64,000 bases of DNA from Anaerolineaceae bacterium UBA5404 (GTDB lineage Bacteria; Chloroflexota; Anaerolineae; Anaerolineales; Anaerolineaceae): the NCBI GenBank assembly GCA_002409625.1, contig DHNY01000010.1, positions 1 to 64,000 of the forward strand, written 5' to 3'. How positions within the stretch are numbered: position 1 is the stretch's first letter; every line of letters begins with the position of its first letter. The translations under genes and the position numbers were made by a program. The notes under the pieces are model-generated. The model made no database searches. It was not told the DNA's origin and was given only the letters and a program-made list of their open reading frames with translations. Below are positions 32,778 to 41,413 of this stretch, in pieces.

Positions 32778-34085
32778 TTATTGTTGGTAAGGTTTCCAAT
32801 CTTCATATTCCTGGCTGATTCCGATAATGAATTCTTCCGGAGTAGAAACGAAACTAAGCAGCCTTTGCAACCAAAACACCAGGCGGTCGTACATGGTTGG
32901 GGTTGCCCAATCGATATAATGACCGACCAAGTTGTTGGCGTTGATGTGTTGCCAGGCCTCCACAGTGTCTGCGAAAAGCGTGTCGTTTTGCAATTTGTAC
33001 TTTTTGGGTAAAGGCATGGCTGGCACCATACCAGCATCAGCCCAGAGTTCTGCAGCCCGTTCGCTAACCATCCAATCGATATATTCAGCAGCCAGGTCTT
33101 TCTTTTCAGTTGTCGCGCGAATTGAAAAGGGAATGCCCAGCCCACCAATAGCCAAAGCTTGCTGCTCTTCATAACCAGGAAGCAGGAAAAAACCAAAGGT
33201 CTGATCGGTGCCAGTTAATAACTCAGGAGCAAGCCAGGATCCAGTAATGGTGAGTGCAGCTTCGCCTTTTTTGAAACTTTCATTGCTGGCATCGTAGCCA
33301 ATACCTTGAAAATTCGGGGTGAAGTAATCCAGTTTTACCCAATCATAGAATTGGTAAAGTGCTTTGAGGTTAAACTCTGTGTCAAAAGAAACATCATTTC
33401 TGCTGTATACAAAATCATCGATGTATTCGCGGCTAACATGCAAATGTTGGATAGCGCTAAAGAGGTGAATGGCGTTCCATCCATCCAGAGAGCCAAAAGA
33501 AATTGGCACGATTCCCACCTCGTAAATTTTTGCGAGTAAGTCCAGAAATTCATCAAAGCTAGTGGGAACAGCCCAACCATGCTGAGCGAATATGGATTTA
33601 TTGTAATAAACGCCGACAACCTCGGCAGTTGGGCTCACGCCATAAATATGTCCTGTGCCAAATTGTTTACCGTCTTCGCTAAAGCTGTTTCGGGCTAAAA
33701 GCGTGCCTGGAAAGCGTTCGTTCCATTTGTATTGTTTGGCGTAGTCGTCAAGTGAGAGCAACAAGCCGTCTTTAACCAAGGCACCCATGTCAACCCGACC
33801 TTGATTGACCTGTGCCACGTCTGGCCCATCTTCGTTGGCTAGTGCTAATTTAACGGTTAAGCTCAGATCTTCGAGCACTTTTACTTCGCGTTGAATGCTA
33901 ACACCCGGGTGTTTGGCTTCAAATTCAGCGTTGAGCTGGTCGATAACCTTGCTTTCTTCATCACGGTAAAACTGATCCCAAACAACCAGGGTTTGCTTCT
34001 CAGATGGGGTGCTTTGTTTGGGTTGGCATGCCCCAAGAATGATGGTGGCAAGCAAGAAAATGATTAAAAAGGGTTTCTTCTTCAT
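32778..34085 (-). CDS. Extracellular sugar-binding lipoprotein of an ABC transporter
   Basis: This 435-residue solute-binding protein captures the sugar outside the membrane and hands it to the permeases. Its N-terminus MKKKPFLIIFLLATIILGAC is a lipoprotein signal with Cys as the anchor residue. The mature part has the family-1 extracellular binding protein pattern, such as GTGHIYGVSPTAEVVGVYYNK and KGEAALTITGSW. GAGGAG five bases before ATG 34085 sets the start; a longer open frame adds 14 unlikely codons. It is the first gene of the three-gene importer. The sugar is unknown. Confidence 0.88.
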   Translation of the reverse strand: MKKKPFLIIFLLATIILGACQPKQSTPSEKQTLVVWDQFYRDEESKVIDQLNAEFEAKHPGVSIQREVKVLEDLSLTVKLALANEDGPDVAQVNQGRVDMGALVKDGLLLSLDDYAKQYKWNERFPGTLLARNSFSEDGKQFGTGHIYGVSPTAEVVGVYYNKSIFAQHGWAVPTSFDEFLDLLAKIYEVGIVPISFGSLDGWNAIHLFSAIQHLHVSREYIDDFVYSRNDVSFDTEFNLKALYQFYDWVKLDYFTPNFQGIGYDASNESFKKGEAALTITGSWLAPELLTGTDQTFGFFLLPGYEEQQALAIGGLGIPFSIRATTEKKDLAAEYIDWMVSERAAELWADAGMVPAMPLPKKYKLQNDTLFADTVEAWQHINANNLVGHYIDWATPTMYDRLVFWLQRLLSFVSTPEEFIIGISQEYEDWKPYQQ

Positions 34086-34174
34086 AGAATCTCCTCTTAA
34101 AAAGCTGTTTTTTTCTAACTTTCCCAATTATAATCGAGGGCTGCCGATTTTCGCCCGCTATGTCCATGCACTGG

Positions 34175-34180
34175 TATAAT
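34175..34180 (+). promoter_or_regulatory. -10 box of the glpX transcript
   Basis: A perfect TATAAT lies 160 bases before glpX, giving a predicted start near 34187. The leader would contain the small ORF at 34220. There is no clear -35 box. Confidence 0.45.
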
Positions 34181-34219
34181 GATGTTACTAACGCTTGAAC
34201 GATTAGGAAGGCAGATTGC

Positions 34220-34339
34220 GTGTTAAAAAACTGTAAAAAGCCGTATCAATCCCTTTATCCTCAATATCTTACAAAAGAATATTTGGTTGACGTCGCAACT
34301 AATTGGGTATCACCCTTAAAAAAAGGAGAACTTAAATAA
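34220..34339 (+). CDS. Candidate 39-residue small ORF coupled to glpX
   Basis: A GTG-started frame of 39 codons plus stop fills the glpX leader and ends in TAATG, sharing one base with the glpX start codon. AGGAAGG stands eight bases before the GTG. The peptide has one Cys and three Trp/Tyr-rich patches (PYQSLYPQYL, TKEYLVDV, ATNWVSPL), a composition that looks protein-like rather than random, but I recognise no family. It may be a small protein or a leader peptide; the downstream glpX has its own AAGGAG inside it. Confidence 0.4.
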   Translation: MLKNCKKPYQSLYPQYLTKEYLVDVATNWVSPLKKGELK

Positions 34340-35364
34340 TGGTAGCTTCAGAAAAGAAAAGTAATATTGATATTTATAAAAGCCTGTCCTGGCAACTGTT
34401 GGAAGTCACAGAAAATGCAGCGATTGCTGCCGCGCGTGCCGCTGGCCAAGGGGATAAGAATTTTGCAGACCAAGCCGCGGTAGATGCCATGCGGCGCACC
34501 CTGGCAAACATGAAAGGCATTAAAACCACGATTAAGATTGGTGAAGGCGAGCGCGATGAAGCTCCGATGCTTTATATCGGCGAGGAACTCGGCGAAGGCG
34601 CCTTCAATCTGGATATTGCGGTTGATCCATTGGAAAACACCAATGCCACTGCAAACCTTAATTCTGGTGCGGTTTGTGTGCTTACAGCTGCTCCATCTGG
34701 CGGTTTGGTGACTGCCTCTGATACCTATATGGATAAACTTTGTGTGGGTAAGGACGCTGCAGATTATGTGGACATTCGATTAGCACCTGAAGAAAATGTG
34801 TATCGCTTGGCCAAAGCGCTTAAGCGCCATGACAACCGCGAACTCACCATTACTGTGCTTGACAGACCACGAAATGAGGACTTAATAAAGCGTTTACGGG
34901 CAACCGGCGCACGCGTGCGTTTGATTTTGGATGGTGATCTGATGCCTTGTATCTTCTCCTGCTTCAAAGGCGTTGGTGTGCACGCGGTGATGGGCATTGG
35001 TGCTGCACCTGAAGGCGTTATTTCTGCTGGTGCTATTAAGCTTTTGGGTGGCAAGATGCAAGCGATTTGGAAGCCTAAAGATGAAGCGGACAGAGAGCGA
35101 TTGGAAACCATGGGCATCAAATTGGATGAAGTCTACACCCATAATGACTTGGCTCCAAGTGATGACATCATCTTTTGCGCAACCGCGGTTACACCTGTTT
35201 TGACAACATCAAAAGCCGTGCTGGAAGGTGTTAGCTTCTTCCCAGGTGGCGCCAAGACCAGCAGTTTGGTGATTACCAAGCATTTTATGAACTTTGTGCC
35301 CACAACACATGTCCTCGATCGGACAACTTTTGACCAGGAAAAGAGTGAATTCAGGCTCTATTAA
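34339..35364 (+). CDS. glpX: Class II fructose-1,6-bisphosphatase
   Basis: This gluconeogenic phosphatase of 341 residues converts fructose 1,6-bisphosphate to fructose 6-phosphate. KIGEGERDEAPMLYIGEELG and GDLMPCIF are clear GlpX signatures. The metal-binding motif, usually DP-hydrophobic-E/D-G-T, reads DPLENTNATA here, with Asn in the Gly position. A shared active site with sedoheptulose bisphosphatase is known in some members. AAGGAG precedes the ATG. It is preceded by a coupled small ORF and followed by a G/C-rich hairpin. Confidence 0.92.
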   Translation: MVASEKKSNIDIYKSLSWQLLEVTENAAIAAARAAGQGDKNFADQAAVDAMRRTLANMKGIKTTIKIGEGERDEAPMLYIGEELGEGAFNLDIAVDPLENTNATANLNSGAVCVLTAAPSGGLVTASDTYMDKLCVGKDAADYVDIRLAPEENVYRLAKALKRHDNRELTITVLDRPRNEDLIKRLRATGARVRLILDGDLMPCIFSCFKGVGVHAVMGIGAAPEGVISAGAIKLLGGKMQAIWKPKDEADRERLETMGIKLDEVYTHNDLAPSDDIIFCATAVTPVLTTSKAVLEGVSFFPGGAKTSSLVITKHFMNFVPTTHVLDRTTFDQEKSEFRLY

Positions 35365-35389
35365 AATTTTTCCATAAGAATGGTTTTTA

Positions 35390-35425
35390 CACGCGCCCTG
35401 CTTTTGGAAAAAGGAAGGGCGCGTG
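35390..35425 (+). terminator. Long G/C-rich hairpin after glpX
   Basis: CACGCGCCCT pairs with AGGGCGCGTG, with a further inner CTTTT/AAAAG stem. It lacks a T-run, so it may stabilise the glpX mRNA 3' end rather than terminate efficiently. The gmd -10 box TATACT follows at 35441. Confidence 0.45.
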
Positions 35426-35477
35426 AAGCCTTAAAGATGGTATACTTGCGTTTCGAAACTTATATTGAGGTTGTACT

Positions 35478-36548
35478 ATGAAAAAAGCGTTAATCACAGG
35501 TATTACTGGTCAGGATGGCTCTTATTTGGCAGAGCTTTTGCTGAGTAAAGGTTATGAAGTGCACGGCATAATTCGTCGTGCGAGCACATTTAACACCAAA
35601 CGTATTGACCACCTTTATCAGGACCGCCATATTTTGGCTGGCAAGGCACGCTTTTTTCTGCATTATGGCGATATGAGTTCGACCGGCTCGCTTGGTGATG
35701 TGATTTACGACACCAAACCGGATGAGATTTATCATTTAGCCGCCCAAAGCCATGTGCGCGTCTCTTTTGATATGCCCGACTATACGGGTGATGTAACTGG
35801 TTTGGGCACCACCCGCATGCTCGAGGCGGTGCGCCGATTGGATCGCGGCATCCGCTTTTACCAGGCTTCAACCAGTGAGCTGTTCGGCTCTGCAAAACCT
35901 CCGCAATGCGAAACGACGCCTTTTCAACCGCAAAGCCCCTATGCTGCCGCAAAACTGTACGCTTACTGGATGGTAAACATGTATCGCCAGGGCTATAACA
36001 TGTACACCGTGAATGGCATCTTGTTCAACCATGAGTCTCCACGCCGTGGCGAAACCTTTGTGACCCGCAAAATTACCCGCGCAGTGGCGGCTATTTTGGC
36101 TGGCAAACAAGATAAGCTCTTTTTGGGTAATCTTGACTCGAAACGTGACTGGGGTTACGCGCCGGAATATGTTGAGGCGATGTGGATGATGTTGCAAAGT
36201 GATGAACCGGATGATTACGCGATTGGAACCGGCGAGTCCCGCTCGGTGCGTGAGTTCCTGGAAGAAGCATTTGGTTATGTTGATTTGGATTACAAGAGGT
36301 ATGTTGAAATCGACCCACGCTATTTCCGCCCGACTGAAGTGGACTATTTGCTGTGTGATCCCACCAAAGCCAATACGAAGTTAGGCTGGAAACCCAAGGT
36401 TAAATTCAGCGAATTAGTGCGCATTATGATTGACGCTGACCTGGAACTGATGGGTTTGAAAACGCCTGGTGAAGGCCGTAAGGTTGTTGAAGAAAAGTTT
36501 GATGGCTGGCATCATTGGGATGAACAAGCCATCACCATGGAAAAATAG
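35478..36548 (+). CDS. gmd: GDP-mannose 4,6-dehydratase
   Basis: This 356-residue short-chain dehydrogenase/reductase enzyme converts GDP-mannose to GDP-4-keto-6-deoxymannose for deoxysugars such as GDP-fucose or GDP-rhamnose. The NADP site [15 protein letters not shown] opens the protein. [12 protein letters not shown], the catalytic Tyr-Lys of [10 protein letters not shown], and the [16 protein letters not shown] block are specific to Gmd. GAGG precedes the ATG. No fcl or rmd partner is adjacent, so the later steps must be encoded elsewhere. Confidence 0.95.
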   Translation: MKKALITGITGQDGSYLAELLLSKGYEVHGIIRRASTFNTKRIDHLYQDRHILAGKARFFLHYGDMSSTGSLGDVIYDTKPDEIYHLAAQSHVRVSFDMPDYTGDVTGLGTTRMLEAVRRLDRGIRFYQASTSELFGSAKPPQCETTPFQPQSPYAAAKLYAYWMVNMYRQGYNMYTVNGILFNHESPRRGETFVTRKITRAVAAILAGKQDKLFLGNLDSKRDWGYAPEYVEAMWMMLQSDEPDDYAIGTGESRSVREFLEEAFGYVDLDYKRYVEIDPRYFRPTEVDYLLCDPTKANTKLGWKPKVKFSELVRIMIDADLELMGLKTPGEGRKVVEEKFDGWHHWDEQAITMEK

Positions 36549-36568
36549 CAATTTAGCAATAGTTTTGC

Positions 36569-36574
36569 TATAAT
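36569..36574 (+). promoter_or_regulatory. -10 box of the valS T-box transcript
   Basis: A perfect TATAAT places the transcription start near 36581, just before the T-box stem I sequence. The -35 region is not recognisable. Confidence 0.5.
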
Positions 36575-36580
36575 GAACGG

Positions 36581-36805
36581 TTGGAGGAGTAAGATCAAAA
36601 CCGCCGGACAGAGAATGGCTTGCCTGTTGAGAGAGCCAACGGATAGGATGATCTGAAGTCGCCAGGCTGGATGACCGAAGAAACCGCAAGGGATTAGACC
36701 GGTCCGGGAGAGCCCGTTAGCGCTCATCCTGAGTGCGGCACAAGGTGCCGAATTGAGGTGGTACCACGGAACTTGGCTTTCGTCCTCATGTGACGAGAGC
36801 TTTTT
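36581..36805 (+). promoter_or_regulatory. T-box riboswitch controlling valS
   Basis: The leader carries the T-box antiterminator sequence GAGGTGGTACCACGG (36755-36769). A terminator hairpin GCTTTCGTC/GACGAGAGC (36776-36800) with five T follows. In the antiterminator bulge TGGT would pair with an ACCA tRNA end, fitting tRNA-Val with A73. AGATCA (36592-36597) and TGATCT (36649-36654) can pair as part of stem I. The following GAAGTC offers GTC (36658-36660) as the valine specifier codon; this assignment is tentative. Uncharged tRNA-Val should prevent termination and raise valS expression. Confidence 0.88.
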
Positions 36806-36853
36806 AATTTAACCCGCGTTGTTTAAGAGGAAACGGCGCAGACAGAGGATAAG

Positions 36854-39541
36854 ATGACAGAATTACCAAAAACTTATGACCCAAAAGCTTATGAAGAAGC
36901 GATTTACGCGCGTTGGGAAGGAAAAGGCTATTTCAAGCCAACCAATGACCCCAACCTCCCTGGCCACGATCCGAGCATTGAGCCTTTTGTCATTGTTATC
37001 CCACCACCAAATGTAACCGGTGCGTTACATTTGGGGCATCCGATGTTCGTGACGGTGGAAGACATCATGGTGCGCTATCATCGCATGAAAGGTGTTCCGA
37101 CGCTGTGGGTGCCGGGCACTGACCATGCTGGTATCGCCACCCAATTGCAAGTGGAAAAGCTACTCGCAGCTGAAGGCACCAGCCGCGAAGCGCTGGGACG
37201 TGAGGCATTTGAAGCGCGTGTATGGGAGTGGAAGCATAAATACGGTGGTGAGATTTCCAAGCAGATGCGTCGATTGGGAGCTTCTTGTGATTGGGATCGC
37301 GAACGCTTTACACTGGATGAAGGACTTTCAAATGCTGTGCGTGAGGCTTTTGTGCGCCTTTGGGAAAAAGGCTTAATTTATCGTGGCGCGCGCATGATTA
37401 ACTGGTCACCTGGTTTGCAGACCGCGGTTTCAGATCTCGAAGTGGAATATTCCGAAGAACCCGGCAAGCTGTATTACTTCAAATATATGCTCTCGGATGG
37501 TTCAGGCGATTATCTGCCGGTGGCAACGACCCGACCGGAAACGATCCCTGGGGATACTGCTGTGGCGGTGCATCCTGAGGACGATCGTTATGCCGCTTTT
37601 GTGGGCAAAACGGTGCTCGTACCATCGCTGGGACGTGAAATTCCGGTGATTGCCGATGACTACGTAGAGAAAGAATTCGGAACCGGCGCGCTCAAGATTA
37701 CACCCGGGCATGACCCGCACGACCATGAAATTGGTTTGCGCCATAACCTGGAACTGATCAACATCATGAATAAAGATGCCACGCTGAATGAAAATGCGGG
37801 GCCTTATGCCGGCATGGAACGTTTTGCCGCGCGCAAAGCGATTTGGGCGGATATGAAAGAAGCTGGTTTGGTGATCAAAGAGCAAGATTATCAAATGAGT
37901 GTGCCACGCTCGCAGCGCGGTGGTGAGATTGTTGAACCGCTTATCTCGACCCAATGGTTTGTAAAGATGGATGGCTTGGCAGCTGCCGCAGCCGAATCGG
38001 TGAACAAAGGCGAGATCAAGTTTGTGCCCGAACGGTTCACTAAAGTCTTTTTGAACTGGATGCACAACATTCAGGATTGGTGCATCAGTCGCCAATTGTG
38101 GTGGGGACACCGCATTCCGGTATGGTATTGCCAGGATTGTGATGAGGTGATTGTCGGCAGAGAAACGCCAAGCCAGTGCTCCAAGTGTGGTTCGAGCGAT
38201 TTGCAACAAGACAATGACGTTTTGGATACCTGGTTCTCATCTGGTTTATGGCCTTTCTCGGTCTTTGGCTGGCCAGAGGAAACGCCTGATTTCAAGTATT
38301 TTTATCCCATCAGTGTGATGGAAACCGGCTATGACATCCTCTTCTTCTGGGTGGCGCGTATGGTGATGGATGGTTTGGAATTCACCGGAAAAGCACCTTT
38401 CCATACGGTGTATTTGCACGGTATGGTGCGTGATGACAAAGGTCAGAAGATGAGCAAAACCAAAAATAACGTGATTGATCCCCTGGTGTTGATGGACGAA
38501 TTTGGAACGGATGCCTTGCGCTTTACGATGTTGGTTGGATCTTCACCAGGCAGTGACCAGAATGTGGGTGTCAAGAAGGTCGAAAGTAACCGAAACTTCG
38601 CCAATAAGGTTTGGAACATTGGGCGATATGTGATTAATGCCATCGAGCGGGTGGAAGCAAAACCGCAAGAAGACCCCAAATGGACCCTGGCGGATGGCTG
38701 GATTTGGTCGCGTTTGAAACACTTGGTGAACAATGTTAACAACCTTTTTGAAGCTTACCAATATGGCGAAGCCGGCAAGCAGATTTACGAGTTCTTGTGG
38801 AGTGATTTTGCGGATTGGTATGTTGAAGCCTCTAAGCGCCAACTTGCTCAAGGTGGTGATACAGCGGCATACACCGCGTTTACGTTGTCATTGGTTTTAG
38901 ACACGGTGTTGCGACTTTTGCATCCCTTTACACCATTTGTGACCGAAGCCCTCTGGGCATATTTGAAAGAAGCTTGTCTGGCTGATCCTCAGATTTACAC
39001 CCCTGAAGAAGGCTGGGCAGAAGATTTGATGATTGCCAAATGGCCAGAACCGATGGACATCCAAGGCTATGAGGATGACTATTTGCGTGGTTTTGGCTTG
39101 GTGCAAGATATTTCACGCGCTATCCGTAACCTGCGTTCGGAATACAAAATTGAACCGCACAAAAAACTGAAAGCAGTGATGGTTTCTGGTGAGATGGCTG
39201 AGTTTCTTGAGGAGCAAATGGCGGTCATTGCTGACTTTGCCAATTTGGATTTGGATGCTTTGCAAGTTTCAGCCACGCCATTGGATGTGGACGGTTTGAC
39301 CGCTTTGGTGGTTGATCGTGTGGAAATCTTCCTTGAGCTGACCAGTGAGGCGGATGACGAAGCGGACCGCGAGCGCCTGACCAAGGAACTGCAAGAAGCC
39401 GAGAGCCATATCAAACGTTTGGAAGGTTTGTTGGCGAGCCCATTTGCTCAAAAGGCACCTGAGCACGTTGTGGCTGCTGAACGCGCGAAACTGGAAGACT
39501 ACAAGGCAACGGCTGAAAAACTGCGCGAACGCTTAGCTTAG
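36854..39541 (+). CDS. valS: Valyl-tRNA synthetase
   Basis: This class I enzyme of 895 residues charges tRNA-Val. The HIGH-type motif reads HLGH in PPPNVTGALHLGHPM and the KMSKS motif reads KMSKT in GQKMSKTKNNV. The large editing domain (CP1) lies between, followed by an anticodon-binding domain and a C-terminal coiled coil (about 830-895) typical of ValRS. A pair of CxxC-like sites (CQDC and CSKC, about 425-445) probably binds zinc. AGAGGA precedes the ATG. Expression is controlled by the T-box upstream, and a terminator follows. Confidence 0.97.
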   Translation: MTELPKTYDPKAYEEAIYARWEGKGYFKPTNDPNLPGHDPSIEPFVIVIPPPNVTGALHLGHPMFVTVEDIMVRYHRMKGVPTLWVPGTDHAGIATQLQVEKLLAAEGTSREALGREAFEARVWEWKHKYGGEISKQMRRLGASCDWDRERFTLDEGLSNAVREAFVRLWEKGLIYRGARMINWSPGLQTAVSDLEVEYSEEPGKLYYFKYMLSDGSGDYLPVATTRPETIPGDTAVAVHPEDDRYAAFVGKTVLVPSLGREIPVIADDYVEKEFGTGALKITPGHDPHDHEIGLRHNLELINIMNKDATLNENAGPYAGMERFAARKAIWADMKEAGLVIKEQDYQMSVPRSQRGGEIVEPLISTQWFVKMDGLAAAAAESVNKGEIKFVPERFTKVFLNWMHNIQDWCISRQLWWGHRIPVWYCQDCDEVIVGRETPSQCSKCGSSDLQQDNDVLDTWFSSGLWPFSVFGWPEETPDFKYFYPISVMETGYDILFFWVARMVMDGLEFTGKAPFHTVYLHGMVRDDKGQKMSKTKNNVIDPLVLMDEFGTDALRFTMLVGSSPGSDQNVGVKKVESNRNFANKVWNIGRYVINAIERVEAKPQEDPKWTLADGWIWSRLKHLVNNVNNLFEAYQYGEAGKQIYEFLWSDFADWYVEASKRQLAQGGDTAAYTAFTLSLVLDTVLRLLHPFTPFVTEALWAYLKEACLADPQIYTPEEGWAEDLMIAKWPEPMDIQGYEDDYLRGFGLVQDISRAIRNLRSEYKIEPHKKLKAVMVSGEMAEFLEEQMAVIADFANLDLDALQVSATPLDVDGLTALVVDRVEIFLELTSEADDEADRERLTKELQEAESHIKRLEGLLASPFAQKAPEHVVAAERAKLEDYKATAEKLRERLA

Positions 39542-39561
39542 ATTTCAACCTTTTTTAACAA

Positions 39562-39606
39562 AAAATGCCCGAGACCTGAATTGGACCTCGGGCGTTTTGT
39601 TTTTCT
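39562..39606. terminator. Bidirectional terminator after valS
   Basis: GCCCGAG pairs with CTCGGGC around a 13-base loop, with A-runs before and T-runs after. It serves valS on the plus strand and the 573-residue gene on the minus strand. Confidence 0.85.
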
Positions 39607-39616
39607 AAATGCTTGC

Positions 39617-41338
39617 TTAGAGATTGAGACGCTGGCGTTCGCGTTTCATGATGCGTTTGAGGATTGCCAAAGAAACCGCATAAGTTGAGTCCATGCCAAA
39701 GTAGGATAGGCTACCGGCGCCAAGGTTTTGCCCTTTGCTAAAGGGTGTATCTGAAACATAGTGCAAAAAGCCGAGGTCAAAGGGTAAATCGTAAAGGTTG
39801 ACAATTTCATTCAAGGGATGGCGCGCTGGACGGAACATCTCATAGACCGCGCTCAGGTAGGGTCCTGCTTCCATCTCAATATCGGTGTAACCTTCACGAT
39901 AAACGACATCCATGACGGTGGCGTTTTGCAAGTAGGTGCCCAAAACGGTAACAGCTTTTTGACTATCAAGAACCGTACCAAAGTTGAGGTGGTGGCTCAC
40001 ATCAGTGCCTTTGAAGCAGTTGGAGAATAAATAGCTGTTTTTGGAATGTTCATCGTAAACGACGTTTGGGATAATCACATCGCCACGCACGGCGTTAAGG
40101 CTGGCGGCTTTGCCCATGATGTAAACGCCGAGGATTTTATCCACGTTTTCAGCAATTTTGGTGAGTAAGTTGTAAGCTGAAGCACCGAGTGGGTAGTCAA
40201 TGTTCAAAATAAGGGCGTCGGATTGTTTTAAGAATTCCCAGGACATTTCGAAACCTGGATGTTCTGGTGCTAATCTGGGATCGATCCATTTTGGGTCTAA
40301 ATTTTTGAGTTGGATGATATTGGCTTCAACGTCAAAGCTGTGATCGCTGGAAACCCGATGAATGCCCTGAGACAGCTCTAATTGACGCAGCTCTTCGAAA
40401 TAATGCCCACCCTGGTCGGTTTCCATAAGCTTGCGCATGGCATAGTAGAAGAAGTTTTCTGCGTTGGCAGAGCTGCCTTGCTTGTTGATTTCTTCCCATT
40501 CATGGCTTAGTGCCGGTTCATGATCATGGATGAAACGCAGAATCTCATCTTTCTTGGATAGCGCGAAGCCTGAAAGCAAATTCGTTAAACTATGCGTGTT
40601 TGAGGAAACAAAATAAATGGGCCGATTGATGATTTCTGGTACTTTTTCCTGGATGTTGTCCCACCAAATGACAGTCGCCTTACGATAATCGTTGAGCGAT
40701 CCGCTTAACAAACGCACCTTGAAATCGAAAGGACGCTGGTGAATTTTGGCGAGCATTTCTGTAAAGCGATCTCCCCAAATGGCAAACAAGCGTGCCAGGT
40801 CATCTTCACCGATATCCAGGTGGCTACAAAGCTGCTTAAAAACTTCATGGTTGCTTGGCAAAGCTAGTTTTAAGAAGTCTACCGGCAGAGATTGAATGAG
40901 CAGGTGCAGTTTGTTCCATTCCATTTGCAAAGCGCTTAGAACAGGGATGACATCATCAATATCTGAGCGCGATGCGATAAAACAGCCCAGCGTTTCTTCA
41001 CCATCCCAAAAACAGCGTCGCCGTCTTGCGCGGGCAGTGACATGTTGCCATTTTTCGATGTTACCGTAGCCAAAGTCTTCAAAAATGGAGGCGGATTGTC
41101 CAAGGACAACCTTTTTGGCGTCAACGATCTCTTCTGGCAGGCGCATCAGACTGTAAATGAGCGCGGAAATGTCTGGCTTGCTGCTACGCGCGTGAATATG
41201 CAAGGAAGAATTGGTGCCAGCGTGAACTTCTTCAAGCGTGCGAATGGACACCTCATTATTTGAGCGCAAAAGCGAATAAATGGTGCGTAAATAAAGATCA
41301 ATCTCATCAGATGAGCGGATAGGGACTTGTCTTTCCAT
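39617..41338 (-). CDS. Large uncharacterised protein with a phosphorylase-like C-terminal domain
   Basis: I cannot assign this 573-residue protein. The N-terminal two thirds are mainly helical and soluble, without a known motif. The C-terminal part (about 370-560) has features of the nucleoside-phosphorylase fold: a Gly-rich strand YIMGKAASLNAVRGDVIIP and, later, DIEMEAGPYLSAVYEM, which resembles the active-site 'D-M-E-(A/S)' strand of that superfamily. A basic tail (RIMKRERQR) ends it. AGAGG before ATG 41338 sets the start; a longer frame is unlikely. There is no signal peptide. It is monocistronic, flanked by a terminator. A base- or nucleoside-related enzyme is only a suggestion. Confidence 0.6.
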   Translation of the reverse strand: MERQVPIRSSDEIDLYLRTIYSLLRSNNEVSIRTLEEVHAGTNSSLHIHARSSKPDISALIYSLMRLPEEIVDAKKVVLGQSASIFEDFGYGNIEKWQHVTARARRRRCFWDGEETLGCFIASRSDIDDVIPVLSALQMEWNKLHLLIQSLPVDFLKLALPSNHEVFKQLCSHLDIGEDDLARLFAIWGDRFTEMLAKIHQRPFDFKVRLLSGSLNDYRKATVIWWDNIQEKVPEIINRPIYFVSSNTHSLTNLLSGFALSKKDEILRFIHDHEPALSHEWEEINKQGSSANAENFFYYAMRKLMETDQGGHYFEELRQLELSQGIHRVSSDHSFDVEANIIQLKNLDPKWIDPRLAPEHPGFEMSWEFLKQSDALILNIDYPLGASAYNLLTKIAENVDKILGVYIMGKAASLNAVRGDVIIPNVVYDEHSKNSYLFSNCFKGTDVSHHLNFGTVLDSQKAVTVLGTYLQNATVMDVVYREGYTDIEMEAGPYLSAVYEMFRPARHPLNEIVNLYDLPFDLGFLHYVSDTPFSKGQNLGAGSLSYFGMDSTYAVSLAILKRIMKRERQRLNL

Positions 41339-41401
41339 AAATACCTCTTTCAATAATTGCTTAGATTTTATCACGGTGGATGTTTTCAAGGAGGCATGCC
41401 T

Positions 41402-41407
41402 TATAAT
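41402..41407 (+). promoter_or_regulatory. -10 box six bases before an ATG; candidate leaderless promoter
   Basis: TATAAT is followed by AGTGCC and the ATG at 41414. Transcription would begin at the start codon itself. An AGGAGG at 41389-41394 is only one base before an upstream in-frame ATG and 19 bases from this one, so it is badly placed for either. Confidence 0.5.
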
Positions 41408-41413
41408 AGTGCC

